A DNA stretch of 64,000 nt from positions 6,778,357-6,842,356 of the forward strand of contig OW203747.1 of assembly GCA_934045075.1 (NCBI GenBank), given 5' to 3'. This document shows positions 41,478 to 52,500 of this stretch, piece after piece; positions within the stretch are counted from its first letter, which is position 1, and every line of letters starts with the position of its first letter. The notes under the pieces are model-generated. The model was not told the DNA's origin, made no database searches, and saw only the letters and a program-made list of their open reading frames with translations. The position numbers were made by a program, and so were the translations under genes. Source of the stretch: Yponomeuta sedellus (lineage: Eukaryota > Arthropoda > Insecta > Lepidoptera > Yponomeutidae).

Positions 41478-44400
41478 ATGTTGAAAATCATATTGTTCTG
41501 CTCCGTTTTAGCTACAGTATATGGCCATCAATTTAGTAATGTAAGTATCTGATATGTAACTATTTATTCGTCTATATTTTTTATGGATGTTAATTTCAGC
41601 CATATTCTTTACCGTAGCCCCGTCTGAATCGCTATAGCCCGTAGCTGAATCGCTCGTAGCCCCGGCAGCCTGAGTTATATGTTAAACGAACACGAAGGTT
41701 AAGCAACACAGGGCGCGTTCAGTGCGTGGAGGGGTAAATCGTCTATGACTAACACTAGTGGCATTATTCCAAGCAATTCCGTGCTTCGCAAGCCACGTTA
41801 AGCAGTTGGTGCCGGCTGTCGTCGATAGATGGCAGCCGGTAAGCTAAGTCAGAGGCCTTAGGGCGGCTTGAAAACTTCTGACAGTAAGACCAGATACTAG
41901 ACTTGGCCCCGTGGTGGAGTACGGCCTATACATTCCTCAGGGAAAAGACCCGTGCCCCTCGGTAGGGACATAATAATAATAATATTGGCCTTTTTGCATC
42001 TACTTAATGAGATGATTTATACAGCGTCCAGTGGTATCTTCACTCACACTAGATGGGTGAAGGGACCACTCCGACGCTGTCGTGCCTGGGAAATGGTTTT
42101 ATAGATGGTGTAGGCTTGCCCAGCACCTATACCATCCTTGACAGCTTAGTCGGCCTAGCCCACAGGAAAGACTAGTCAATACGTGCGGAGGCAACAAAGC
42201 CGCGGGTTTCCTCACGATGTTTTCCTTCACCGTTAGCGTGTGGTATTGCGACTACAAATTCGCAAATGTACGTAACTTTGAAATTAAACAAAGTCATTGG
42301 TACATGCCCGCACTCGGGATCGAACCTGGGGCTCTAGCTTGCCAGTCTATGGTTCTACCCACTGAGCTACCACCGCTTTAACATAATGGTTTGATGAAAA
42401 TGATGTTCTTAACCAAAGAGCCGACTTCATTATTTTTTTGTTAACTACCCTAAGCAGCGGCCACACAGAAGAGGTACGGTAAAGGCGTACAAAAGACGCT
42501 TACAAATTGTGCGGAAGGTACACTTGGGGCACTGAAGTTGTCGATCCGCGGTGGGCACGCGTGGTAATTAAGGCTTAACTAAGCCTACACTCTCTCACTC
42601 GGAGCCTATGCTCTGTAGTGGGACGTATAAAGACTATATAAAAAACGAAGGTGATCTGTCAGGATCGTGGCAAGTTGCAGTCCCTGGTCTCCGCCTACCC
42701 CTCTGGGATACAGGCGCGAGGTTATGTTGTTGTATAAAAAAAGTTGTGGCCATATGGTTAGGGTGATAGACGGCTGCTGGACTAAAGCAGCCACTAAGTA
42801 GTGGCCAAGAACGGGTTGCTGTGTGATGTCGGTCTAGAATAGCACCTACCCAAATTCTTCCCGCGGGTGTCGTAAAGGGCGACTAAGTGACACAAACCGG
42901 GGGGTGGGCAGCAGCGCCCCCTGCAGTACAATTCCACCAAACTGCGATCCCCAACCCGCATATCCAGCGTGGGGATTATGGGCATTACCCCCCAATGATG
43001 GCACAACCTTGCACTATGGCGCTCATTAGGGGAGGGCTATGTCCAGCAGTGGACTAATATAGCCTGAAGAAGAAGAACGGGTCCATGGTCGTTGGTCACG
43101 ACATTGTGAAAGCGGCTAGGGAAGTGGCGAGACTAGCAAACGAATGGATGGATTGATGTAATAGGGAAAGAACCCTATGCCCAAGTGGGCTCTTTCTAGG
43201 GGCCGATTAGTACGTATCTTTTTTAAAGCCGTTCTTTGTACTAAACTAAGTGTTCTGGGTAACCTTTCCAGAAATTACTCACTCAAGATGCGGACATGGA
43301 ATCAGCGTTGATGCCCCAGGAACTGAATCCTGAGTTTGTGGCTGATAAGGTAAGAGTGGACTGGTGTTAAAACCGCGGAGGAGCTGTTCAGAATTGCACT
43401 GAACAGAGACCACTGTAAAGAACTGACTGCCAACCTCCAGTCATGGAGAGGCACTTTAAGAAGAAAAAGAAGGTAAGAACAGTGGCTAAGCTTCCGTCAC
43501 ATCCGAAAGGTCCTGATTCGATCCGGCTTGTACGTTAGTGACTGATTGACCACTCGCTGAAGAAAGTATCCAGAAAAGTAAATAGAAAGTGCCTGAGGTT
43601 CTGCGTTATTTCAGTTACATGTTGTGTAGGGTTTAGGAGTGATCGTTGCAAAGACGAACCGTTTTATAAGACCGTTTTGTGTTCCGCGACGATAGGACCG
43701 TTTTACGTTTCATTATAAAGCAGTGCCAGAGACTCTAAAGCAGTGCCAGCGTTCGTTCGTCGCGAGACCAGTCCTTAGATTATTTGACGCGGATATGTCC
43801 TTTAGTGCTATATTAATAGAGCCTAGAACGTAATGAGATCATTGCGACGTCGTCGTCGGCTCCTTGCTCGTTCCGTTCGTTTTGGTCTGTGATACAATAA
43901 AGTAATCTTTATGTCTATGAATCTACAGTCGAATATCGTGTAAAACAACTTATTTTTTCCGATGTTTCGTGATTTCGTCTCGTTCGCACTCGTTTGACCG
44001 TCCTCTGCGACTTGCTCGTTCGCATACAATGAAACCAGTTGCGAACGAGGACCGTTTCGAGGACCTGTTTTCGTTCCAGAAAAAACGGTTGCGTTTCGTC
44101 GTCGAAATATCGGACAACGACCCACTCCTAGTAGGGTTTGTAGAGTTGTAGAAATTTTGTCCGTATTCATAACCTGAAAAATTCAAACTTCAAAAAGCTT
44201 TTAGGAAAAAAGGTCAGAGTAGAGTGGAATATTCCATTTTCCCATTTCCACTCTTCCATTCCTATAAAAGTTTATTACATTATTTAAGGTAGGTATTAAA
44301 AGATATTTTAAAAGCTATTGGATAGCCTTTTACCATCACGTCTGGCACATTCCTGATTTCGTACAAATTGATTCATCAATCATGATTGCTTTCCAATTCC

Positions 44401-44915
44401 AATGTTTTAGTCCAGTACATACAAAGGTTGTTCGGAACAGATTCATCATCATCAGCCGTTTGACGCTCACTGTAGGACATAAGCCTCCTTCAAGCTTCCC
44501 AGTTTTCCCAGCTACTCGGCAAACGTAGTCTAGAACGCTCTCCGACCAGATGGGACGACGATTTGCGAAAAACTGCAAGCAGGTGCTGGATGCCGCAAGC
44601 TGAAGACATCACTCATTAGGGGAGAGCTAGGTCAAGCAGTGGGTTAGTATAGCCTGACGATGTTGATGAAAATGTTGTCTAGCGTATCAATCCCTTGGAA
44701 CCAGCCTCAGCCGTACTTTAATTTCCCAGGACGCCCCATGGCGCGCCGTCCTGCCGATAATACGCGCGCGCCGTGACGTCATTGTACCAGAGACAGAGTC
44801 GCCATCTATCGTGCATCAGGTGAAGTACTACAGCCGGATCGTCGCATGCTCCACGCTTGCGCTTGCGGCGCTGGTCGAGCTCATTGTTTACCTCGTCGAG
44901 GTCTATGGCACTTGA
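41478..44915 (+). CDS. P2: small secreted/membrane protein, paralogue of P1
   Basis: Exons 41478-41540 (MLKIILFCSVLATVYGHQFSN), 43272-43349 (KLLTQDADMESALMPQEL then NPEFVADK) and 44730-44915 join in phase 0 with GTAAGT/GTAAGA donors and ttccag/tttcccag acceptors, giving 108 aa. Residues 1-16 are a signal peptide. R59-A-R-R62 before D63 matches a furin site. Residues 84-103 are hydrophobic, with E97 inside. V78-E97 aligns without gaps to P1 V127-E146: seven identities in 20 and several conservative changes. AATAAA lies 22 bases after the stop. Intron 1 contains a SINE pair, a LINE tail and a tail-sharing SINE. An additional small exon between 43350 and 44729 cannot be excluded. No known family is recognised. 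Confidence 0.65.
41646..41973 (+). repeat. 5S-headed SINE, second subfamily
   Basis: Head gaatcgctcgtagccccggc preceded by a short duplicate (tgaatcgctatagccc). The body is diverged and the tail ends near an (AAT)n run. Confidence 0.75.
41974..42377 (-). repeat. tRNA-derived SINE (GGTAGCTCAGTGGG type), full
   Basis: The (AAT)n tail is at the left. The tRNA-like head at the right is antisense (tcgaacctggggctctagc, cactgagctaccaccgc). Same as 55400-55808. Confidence 0.85.
42643..42736 (+). repeat. LINE 3' end (GTAT-tail family)
   Basis: cgaaggtgatctgtcaggat to ggatacaggcgcgaggttat. Confidence 0.65.
42813..43077 (+). repeat. SINE sharing its tail with an RTE LINE, full length
   Basis: Head cgggttgctgtgtgatgtcg, body cgcgggtgtcgtaaagggcg and ggggtgggcagcagcgcccc, tail ctatgtccagcagtggacta ending gaagaagaa. 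Best copy of the family. Confidence 0.8.
43350..44445. other. P2 intron, no exon confirmed
   Basis: Contains short internal repeats (ctaaagcagtgccag twice near 43735) and gaccgtttt motifs. The opposed frames at 43823-44186 have no domain. Confidence 0.4.
44446..44665 (+). repeat. RTE-type LINE end preceded by another repeat fragment
   Basis: tcatcagccgtttgacgctc, then from about 44513 ctcggcaaacgtagtctag to tagtatagcctgacgatg. Confidence 0.6.
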
Positions 44916-44936
44916 TTGTACAGATCTATTGTAACG

Positions 44937-44942
44937 AATAAA
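44937..44942 (+). terminator. P2 polyadenylation signal AATAAA
   Basis: A canonical hexamer 22 bases after the P2 stop. It supports the terminal-exon call. Confidence 0.6.
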
Positions 44943-44977
44943 AATGCAATTAACTGTAAACATATTCTTTCATTTAT

Positions 44978-45126
44978 TAGGCTTGATAACATATGACAGC
45001 CTGCCACTGTCTTACAATCCTCCACCAACCCGGACTTGGCCCCTTGATGGAGTATGGCCTAACCTTCCTGCGATGCAGGAAGAGACCCGCGCGCAGCAGT
45101 GGGGGCCTACAACGGTTGATATATCG
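44978..45126 (+). repeat. 5S-headed SINE, tail only
   Basis: aggcttgataacatatgaca through cctccaccaacccggacttg to acaacggttgatatatcg. It begins about 35 bases after the P2 poly(A) signal. Confidence 0.75.
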
Positions 45127-45138
45127 ATTTTTTCGTAT

Positions 45139-45310
45139 ACTAGCTGTGCCCCGCGGTGTCACCCGCGGTTTATCGATTTTCCCATGGGAATAACATATTT
45201 TTCCCGCAGTAAAAAGTTAAGTATGTGTTAATTCAGGGTGTCAGTTAACTTCATACCAAACTTCATTAAAATCGCTCCAACCGTTTAGACGTGGAGAAGT
45301 CGCAAACATG
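45139..45310 (+). repeat. ACTAGCTG-type dispersed repeat
   Basis: actagctgtgccccgcggtg, gattttcccatgggaataac, atcgctccaaccgtttagac. A common insect repeat end whose family I cannot name securely. Confidence 0.55.
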
Positions 45311-45409
45311 CCTACGTCGCATACCTACTCATAAACTTTCGCCTTTATAATGTTATTTTAGTGTGATGTGATAATACTTCCAAATCGTAGCCTGTCTTGC
45401 GTAATTGCT

Positions 45410-45643
45410 CGTGGTTGGTCTTACTGTCAAAAGTTTTTAAGCCGCCCATTAGGCCTCTGGCATGGCTTAACGACTGCCATTACATGACAGACGGCACCAA
45501 CGGCTTTACGTTGCGAAGCACGGACCCCTCGTAAACATGCCACTAGCGTTAGTCATAGACGGTCCATCCATGCAACGCCCTAAGTTGCTTAGCCATCGTG
45601 ATCTTCTAAGATCACTCAGGTAGCCGGGGCTACGAGCGATTCA
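45410..45643 (-). repeat. 5S-headed SINE, second subfamily, tail truncated
   Basis: The head end gtagccggggctacgagcga is at the right. The tail is missing. Confidence 0.75.
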
Positions 45644-45654
45644 AGTGGGGATGT

Positions 45655-45712
45655 CCATAATGTGTCGACGTCAACCCTTGTATGTACAAGGGTTGACGTC
45701 GACACATTATGG
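45655..45712. repeat. 58-bp palindrome, 2-nt centre
   Basis: 28-bp arms beginning ccataatgtgtcgacgtcaa are perfectly complementary across a tg centre. The inner arm is the SINE tail end (caacccttgta). Confidence 0.95.
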
Positions 45713-45781
45713 AATTGTAACCGGATAAACTAGGGTTTTTGGCGGTAGAGTCCGACCAGCAAAACTAAGTATCACACTCTT

Positions 45782-46160
45782 AAAAACCTATTTAGAGGCT
45801 AAAAATTCCACTCATGCCGGGATTCGAGCTCGCGAACTCTGGCTATCCGTGCCAGCGCTCTTTCCAACTGAGCTAATGGGCGACTCACCGGCATCAGTGA
45901 AATTTCGAACCTCTTTACAATATTCTCTGTATTACGTACAGGCAGCGACATCTGGCTGAAGTAATTTGCATCACTTGCAGCCCCAAGTACCTTCTTTGCA
46001 GTTAGGAATTACATCGGAATGTTATCGCTGTACCCAGATGATTATATTATTTTTAATGCACTAACCCGGCATGGGTGGAATTTTTAGCCTCTAAATAGGA
46101 TTAATAGGTTTTTAAAATTGTCCTTAGCACGGATTAGTGCATTAAAAATAATATATTTAA
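45782..46160. repeat. GCCCATTAGCTCAG tRNA-like SINE with inverted terminal piece
   Basis: 45782-46070 is antisense. Then 46070-46160 repeats ggcatgggtggaatttttag to gcattaaaaataat in sense, joined at actaacccg. Confidence 0.75.
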
Positions 46161-46458
46161 CAATCACACTGTTAAAATTGCAATAACTTTTTAAGTGTAC
46201 AAGATATACTTACAAAATAAAAGACTCAAAAAGAAATTCATTTTGTGTATAAGAATTTCATAGTCGGTAACCATCTTTTAAGATGGCTGAAAAAAACTCA
46301 ATTTTATAGTGTAGTTTAGAATAAAATAATATATTTAAAAGTGAAAACTTAGTTTTGCAGGTCAATTGGCCACGCATAATAAACTCATAAACGGGATGCC
46401 GATGAAATTGAATTAAAAACTGATGCAAAACGCTTCACGGGCATCATGCGGCGAGGAA

Positions 46459-46464
46459 TATAAG
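46459..46464 (+). promoter_or_regulatory. Possible TATA box of P3
   Basis: TATAAG lies 47 bases before the P3 ATG, in a GC-richer context than the surroundings. Confidence 0.4.
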
Positions 46465-46510
46465 CCACCTGCAGCTGACAAGTGGCACTCGTGCTTCGAA
46501 CAACTTCGTG

Positions 46511-49500
46511 ATGAGGTGGGCATTCTCATTTGCGGCGGTGCTGATGATGGCGTGGGCTGTGACTGCTAAGGTAAGACCTTTGTGACCCTAAACGACTTCA
46601 GAAAAACAAATTGAAGAGGGATGACTCTGTTTGTTTTTTTAGTATTTAATTAGCGATTCGGCATAGCTTTAAGTTACAAATGTAAATAAATAAACAAACA
46701 AATAAATAAAAGAAAATCTCAGGTCATCGATAATGCTTTGGCACTTCGTTCAGAAAAAACTTCAAAAAACTTCTTCTTTCGCTTCGTCAACAATCATTAG
46801 TGGGGCTGCAAGTGGTGCAAATTACTTCAGCCAGATGTCGCTTCCTGTACGTAATACAGAGAATATTGTAAAGAGGTTCGAAATTTCACTGATGCCGGTG
46901 AGTCGCCCATTAGCTCAGTTGGAAAGAGCGCTGGCACGGATAGCCAGAGGTCGCGGGTCCGAATCCGGCATGGGTGAAATTTTTAGCCTTTAAGTAGGTT
47001 TTTAAAATAGTCCTTAGCACCGGTTAGTGCATTAAAAATAATATAACCATTAGTTGTTGAACACAATTAAAATTACTGTCTTCTTTCAATGTTGGTATCA
47101 TAAGATCATAACTAATAAACAGTAGGTACATTTTATGTCCAGGGAGCGAAATAGTATTTTTACGGTGAAGTCGCTATTTTAAACCACGAGCGCTTCGCGG
47201 AATCAAAGTACGTCGCCCGAGGTAAAATAATTTTCTCTCAATTCATATACTCTACTTTTTATCCCCTTTCTATGAGAAAATATTTCTCCCGGGATTTCAT
47301 GGGTAGTAAGTTTTGTACGACGTTGTTAACTATAGTCTGTTAGCTCTTAGAATATATCTCGGGCTCAAGAGTAGGCTTCGGTTTCCGCCGAAAGCACACC
47401 AGTGTTCTACTACTTCCTGCTCTGTATAAAACTTTTCTTCACTATTTTGAAAAGTTATGTAAATTAAGTCTCATATTAGATCCAATATTTCTATAACACG
47501 AATATATCCGATTCTCTACGATAGTAGCCAAGGTATATTGTAAAAGCTAACAGACTGTACTATAAATATTGTTTCAGGAATTAATGCATTATTGCATTAT
47601 TACTTTCATAACTCGACGTAAAACTCGTTATTTTTGTAAAATTTAGTACCTACTTTGTGTTGATTACAAGAACAGAGACGTAATTCGCGTGCTTTTGTTT
47701 ATTTTTGTTTAGCGCGTATCCCCGCGCCGTGCAGCCATCACGTACTAGCCAGTAATTCATACAATTTGCGTTCGATTTCTATGAATGATGTTATTACGAG
47801 TATATATTCCGAGTTCAAATCTCATTGCCACCCGCTAAAAAGTTCCGCAAGCAAAGATTTGCTAACCGAGCCAGTTATGTGAAATGTCTGAAGCAACTGT
47901 CAACGGAGCTAGTGCTAGAGAGATGCAACCTTTGGCGCAAAAAAGTGTCTCTGGCAACTCCCTTTGTGTCGCCTGTGAGAAAGTTACAAAACTCTTCTTT
48001 TGAGTGCCAGCTTTCCTCGAAGAAAATTCATACAGTTTGCGTTCGATTTCTATAAATAATAATATTACGTTCCAAATTCCAATTCCATTTCCGCTCGCTA
48101 AAAAGTTCCTATCGGAAACGAGCTGTTTTGCTCCAACTAACATAGAAAGCGACCCCCTCGGCCACTTTGGAAACCAAAGTTTCGAAACCAGTTTCGAAAA
48201 GAGAATTATTTTTCTTTTTAGGAAACCTGGTTTCGAATAAATAAAAATCATTCTGTTTTCGAAGCTGGTTTCCAATACAAAATATAAAATCTTCTTTTGA
48301 AACTCTTTCATGGATCAAGTACATGCACAAAACTAATTTGTGGTGGAAAGCGACACTTTTCGAATAGAAGTGATGAAAATAAGTAATCTCAACAGGTCAA
48401 CAAACAACCGAACAACTTAGCGGACCTGCCAGGGGACTCAGCAGCGGACGCGGCAGTAGCAGCGAGCCGCTCGGCAGCAGACTACACTGCCCACTACGCC
48501 GAACTTGCGGCGCCTGTGCCGGCAAATGTTGACGTTAATCAACTGGTCGCCACACTCAGGTATTATGAAACCCTACCTCACGCATATAAGCTTGAAGTGA
48601 GCACATGTGAAATCTACGCTCGCACTACATACTCTGACATTCCTGCATTGCGCAAGCTAAGTGACATGACATATAATGCTCAACAAACATCAGTAAAAGC
48701 GCCCCAACCCACGCATGCCCTAGGATCTCACGTCCGACGGACAACATAGCGGCCGCCACCAGGTCTGTCCCATGCCCCCTAGGATCTGCCTTGCGGAAAA
48801 TTTTCTATTACAGTTTTCTTTTTAGCGTGTCTATGGTAAGTTATCGTGGTGAAAGGATTTTCCAATATAAAAAATATGCCAGATGTACCGGCTCAGTGAA
48901 TACTTCGTTCGGGGAGGCTGCTTTCATATACCCCATTTCCACTACAGTGGAAGTGTAGGTACAATCACCTGTGACCATCAGAAGGCTAAAATAGATATTT
49001 ACACACGACATCTCATCGTTCTCAACCCTTGTGTGTCCCCACTGTTGGGGCACGGGTCTCTTCGGAAGTTTAGTCCATATTCCACCACGGGGGCCAAGTC
49101 CGGATTGGTGGAGAATTGTAAGATAGTGCTGCCGTGCCCTGACAAAACACTGTATCTACAGATACAGTGTTTTGTGGTAACACGAATATTTAGATTCCGT
49201 ACCCTTAGGTACATGGTATGACATCCAAATAATATTTAAAAAGTCTTAATAATATGGAAATTAGTCATAGCCATTTAGACTGTATAGCCAATATTATAGA
49301 GACCGATTTTGACAAAATACTGTTACTATAGGTACAGTGTTTTGTCAAAACAAACTCGATGTTATTTGATAACATGTAACTGTAGATGCAGTGTTTTGTC
49401 ATAACAACATCACAACGTTTTCCTATTATTCGCCAAGTAAGTAAGCGATATTTGGGGGCAAAAAATATTTCAATTAGTCACAGCTTATCTTTCATACAGT

Positions 49501-52500
49501 TACGTTTGCGTCGTGATAAGAAAATCTCTAAAATGAGCAGAGAACGTAATAAACTTATTATAAACCTAACCCGAACTAAGCAAGAACAATGTGTAAGTTC
49601 TACAGTGAATTTCTCGAACTTAAATAGTTCCATTGCCAGTAAACCTGAAAACCATTTTGATTTGCCCGGGAATTATAAACCCTATGAAGAAGTGTTCGAT
49701 TTCATCCCAACTAGTGAGCCTATTTTGTACTCAACTTCTGCTGATGAAACGATGACTCCTACTCCTAGTACTGTACTACCCAACACCGACCAATCTCAAC
49801 AATATCTATATGTGAAGTCCATAGATATGTCATCCACTCAATCTGCAGCGGATACGCGAAACCTACAACCAAACACTTCATCCGATATGCAAAGAAAAGT
49901 TACCTCGATGTTTGTGGATGAAGTACTAATGGATCAAGATATTCCTATGCCTACCACCAACCAAGCGCAACCTGTCACTGTAGCGCCGGAAGAAGAACTC
50001 ATCGATACACCATCGTATATCGAACTGACAACAATGAATGTGCCTCCGCCTCCTATCACAGTACCACAACATGCGACTATGCCTACCGCCAATCAAGCAC
50101 AACCAGTGGCTGCTCCAGATGAAGAACTTTTTGATGCACAATCGTATACAGAACTGACTACAGTGATGACTACACCTCCGCCCCCTATCACAGTACCACA
50201 GACTGCGACAAAAAGAAAACGGGAAAGAAACCCAACAACAATTTTAGAGCAGCAGAAGAATAAGCACCCTATGTTGCCACCTTGTGCCTGTAAAAACAAA
50301 TGTTCTCAGAAAATTGGCGAGACCGAAAGGAAAACTTTATGGGCTGCTTATTGGGATATGGACCGCCAGAGACGACGAGATTTTATTTCAAGACACGTGA
50401 CCTCAAAAGCAACGAAAGTTAAAACTGTGCAAACTTCTCGCAGACAAAATACTTTGCAGTGGAAACTTAAGAAAGTAGATGTGTGCAAGGTATTTTTCTT
50501 GGCAACAATTGGCTACACAAATGATGAGGCAGTTCAGTCTGTTTTGAAAGCTAATCGCAAGACAAACAATGAAAGTTCGTCAGTTTCTGCAGCACCAGAC
50601 CTCAGAGGACACCACACTCCAAAACACGCCTTTCCCGAGGGCTATGAAGGTACTGTTATGGAATTTATAGAAAATTACAAACCCCAAAAGTCACATTACA
50701 ACGTAGAGCATGCCCCTAATCGTCGTTATCTGCCAGTGAATACTACATTAACAAATATGCACACACACTATTTGAAACATTGTGAAGAAAACAACTTGCG
50801 CAAATGTTCATGGACTTATTTCCATAATATCTGTCAGAAAATGAACCTTTCTACAGCTGTGCCATCCCAAGATAGTTGCGATACATGCAGGAAACATACT
50901 TGTAAGCACCCTGAAATTGCCAATGATTCTCATGATTGCAGGAGTTGCAGTTGTGATGTATGTGCTTACTATCCAGAACATATCAAAAACAAAAATATGT
51001 CACGTCAACATCTTCACCACATTGAAGCTCTTTGCGAAAATGCGACCGATAAAGCTATTTTTACAGCTGATATGCAAAAAGTTATTTGCATGCCTCTACT
51101 CAGCACAAAGGCTTATTATTTCTCAAGAAAATTGGTACTTTTCAATGAGACTTTTGCTCAGCCTGGCAAAAACAAACGAGCCGTTTGCGTTCTTTGGCAT
51201 GAAGGAGAGAGTGGGCGAAAAGCTTTCAATATTGTGAGCGCTTACATAAACTTTATACTAAAGTATTGCAGAGACCTCAAATATGTCTACTTTTTTGTAG
51301 ACAACTGCAATGCCCAAAATAAAAACAAGGTGTTTTTTTCTGCACTGATCAAACTAGTGAACGACCCCTCAACCACAGTCGAAAGAATAGTCATTGAATA
51401 CTTAGAGCCTGGTCACACATACATGGCTGCAGATCAAGTACATGCCAGCATTACAAATAAACTAAACAGCAGTCTTTTTAGCCTCTAAATAGGTTTTTAA
51501 ATTTGTTCTTTAGCACGGGTTAGTGCATTAAAAATAAAAATAGTATAATCATGTGAGTACAGTGATATCGTTCCGATGTTAAACCTAACTGCAAAGTAGG
51601 TAGTCGGGGCTGTAAGTAATGCAATTTGCTTAAGTCAGATGTCGCTGCCTGTACGTAATACAGAGAATAGTGTACAGAGGTTCGAAATTTCACTGATGCC
51701 GTGAGTCGCCCATTGGCTCAATTGGTAGAGCGCTGGCACGGATAGCCAGAGGTTGCGGGTTCGAATCCCGGCATGGGTGAAATTTTTAGCCTCTAAATAG
51801 GTTTTTAAAGCAGTCTAGAGGTTTATGATTTCCAAGATTTTACTGAGAAAATAAAGAATTCAAGAAAAAATGTTGACAATCTGATCTTGTCACACAAAGA
51901 TATGTACATGATTGAAAATGAGAGTAAAGTAAAGTATCCTAATGGCCTGAATATACAGAGATTTAAGATTGTTGAATTCAAGAGAGGTCATCTTTCGCTA
52001 TTTGCGAAAGTAAGTTACGACGATGAGACTAATTACACAGAGATATATTTTTTGAAAAAGAAGTCTGAAGATAATATGAAGCGGCTTTTAAATGAAAACA
52101 GAAGTCTCTTGGAAGAAGTTCAGAAACAGACACAACCAAGAGGTATTTGTGAAGTAAAAAAGTTAGAACTTCTTAAATTGAGTGAAACAATGCCACAATC
52201 GCGTAGAAAATTTTATGAAGATTTAGTAGTAAGTGAAGTGCCAGATTTGTCTAGTGAAAGAGAAATAGATTTTTAAGTAAATTTTGGTACTTACAAATAA
52301 AAAACACATTATGTTTACTAGTTTTTTATTAGATTACTACCTGTTTGCCTTTTTTTACCGCGATAGCCACCCCTTTTCCATAGCAACTGTTCTGACAATA
52401 GACTGCAAGTAATAGTTGCAGTTTTTTGCCAAAACAATCATTCAAGTAAGTTAGAACTTTATGTCATGACATAAAACGTTTTATGCTGTAAATTGAATAA

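Noticed and set aside
43823..44186. Overlapping 115-, 78- and 60-aa frames rich in Arg
   Set aside because: Opposed frames in sequence with short internal repeats; none has exon borders in phase with P2.
44937..45126. SINE fragment as part of P2 coding sequence
   Set aside because: The P2 stop and AATAAA precede it; it begins after the predicted transcript end.
46907..46978. Functional tRNA gene (a cloverleaf-like core also occurs at 36090-36170, 51707-51779 and elsewhere)
   Set aside because: All copies share the same non-tRNA flanks and are dispersed, and one is bounded by a target duplication. They are SINE cores. A true tRNA scan would be needed to exempt any single copy.
47862..48311. 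149-aa minus-strand frame
   Set aside because: It runs antisense through a diverged tandem repeat in the P3 intron and has no domain.
48560..48749. Extension of P3 exon 2 to a stop at 48749
   Set aside because: This part resembles repeat sequence near 6255-6305, and a donor plus a downstream exon with poly(A) signal fit better. It is kept as an alternative only.
49386..49532. In-frame ATG at 49386 as the transposase start
   Set aside because: It overlaps a subterminal repeat copy (atgcagtgttttgtc), and the first 49 codons look non-coding. The ATG at 49533 in aaaatgagc is preferred.
51640..51720. Hammerhead-like ribozyme in the tRNA-like SINE (cgaaatttc followed by actgatgcc)
   Set aside because: The core order and the CTGATGA...GAAA spacing do not match a hammerhead. 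The tandem structure remains unexplained.
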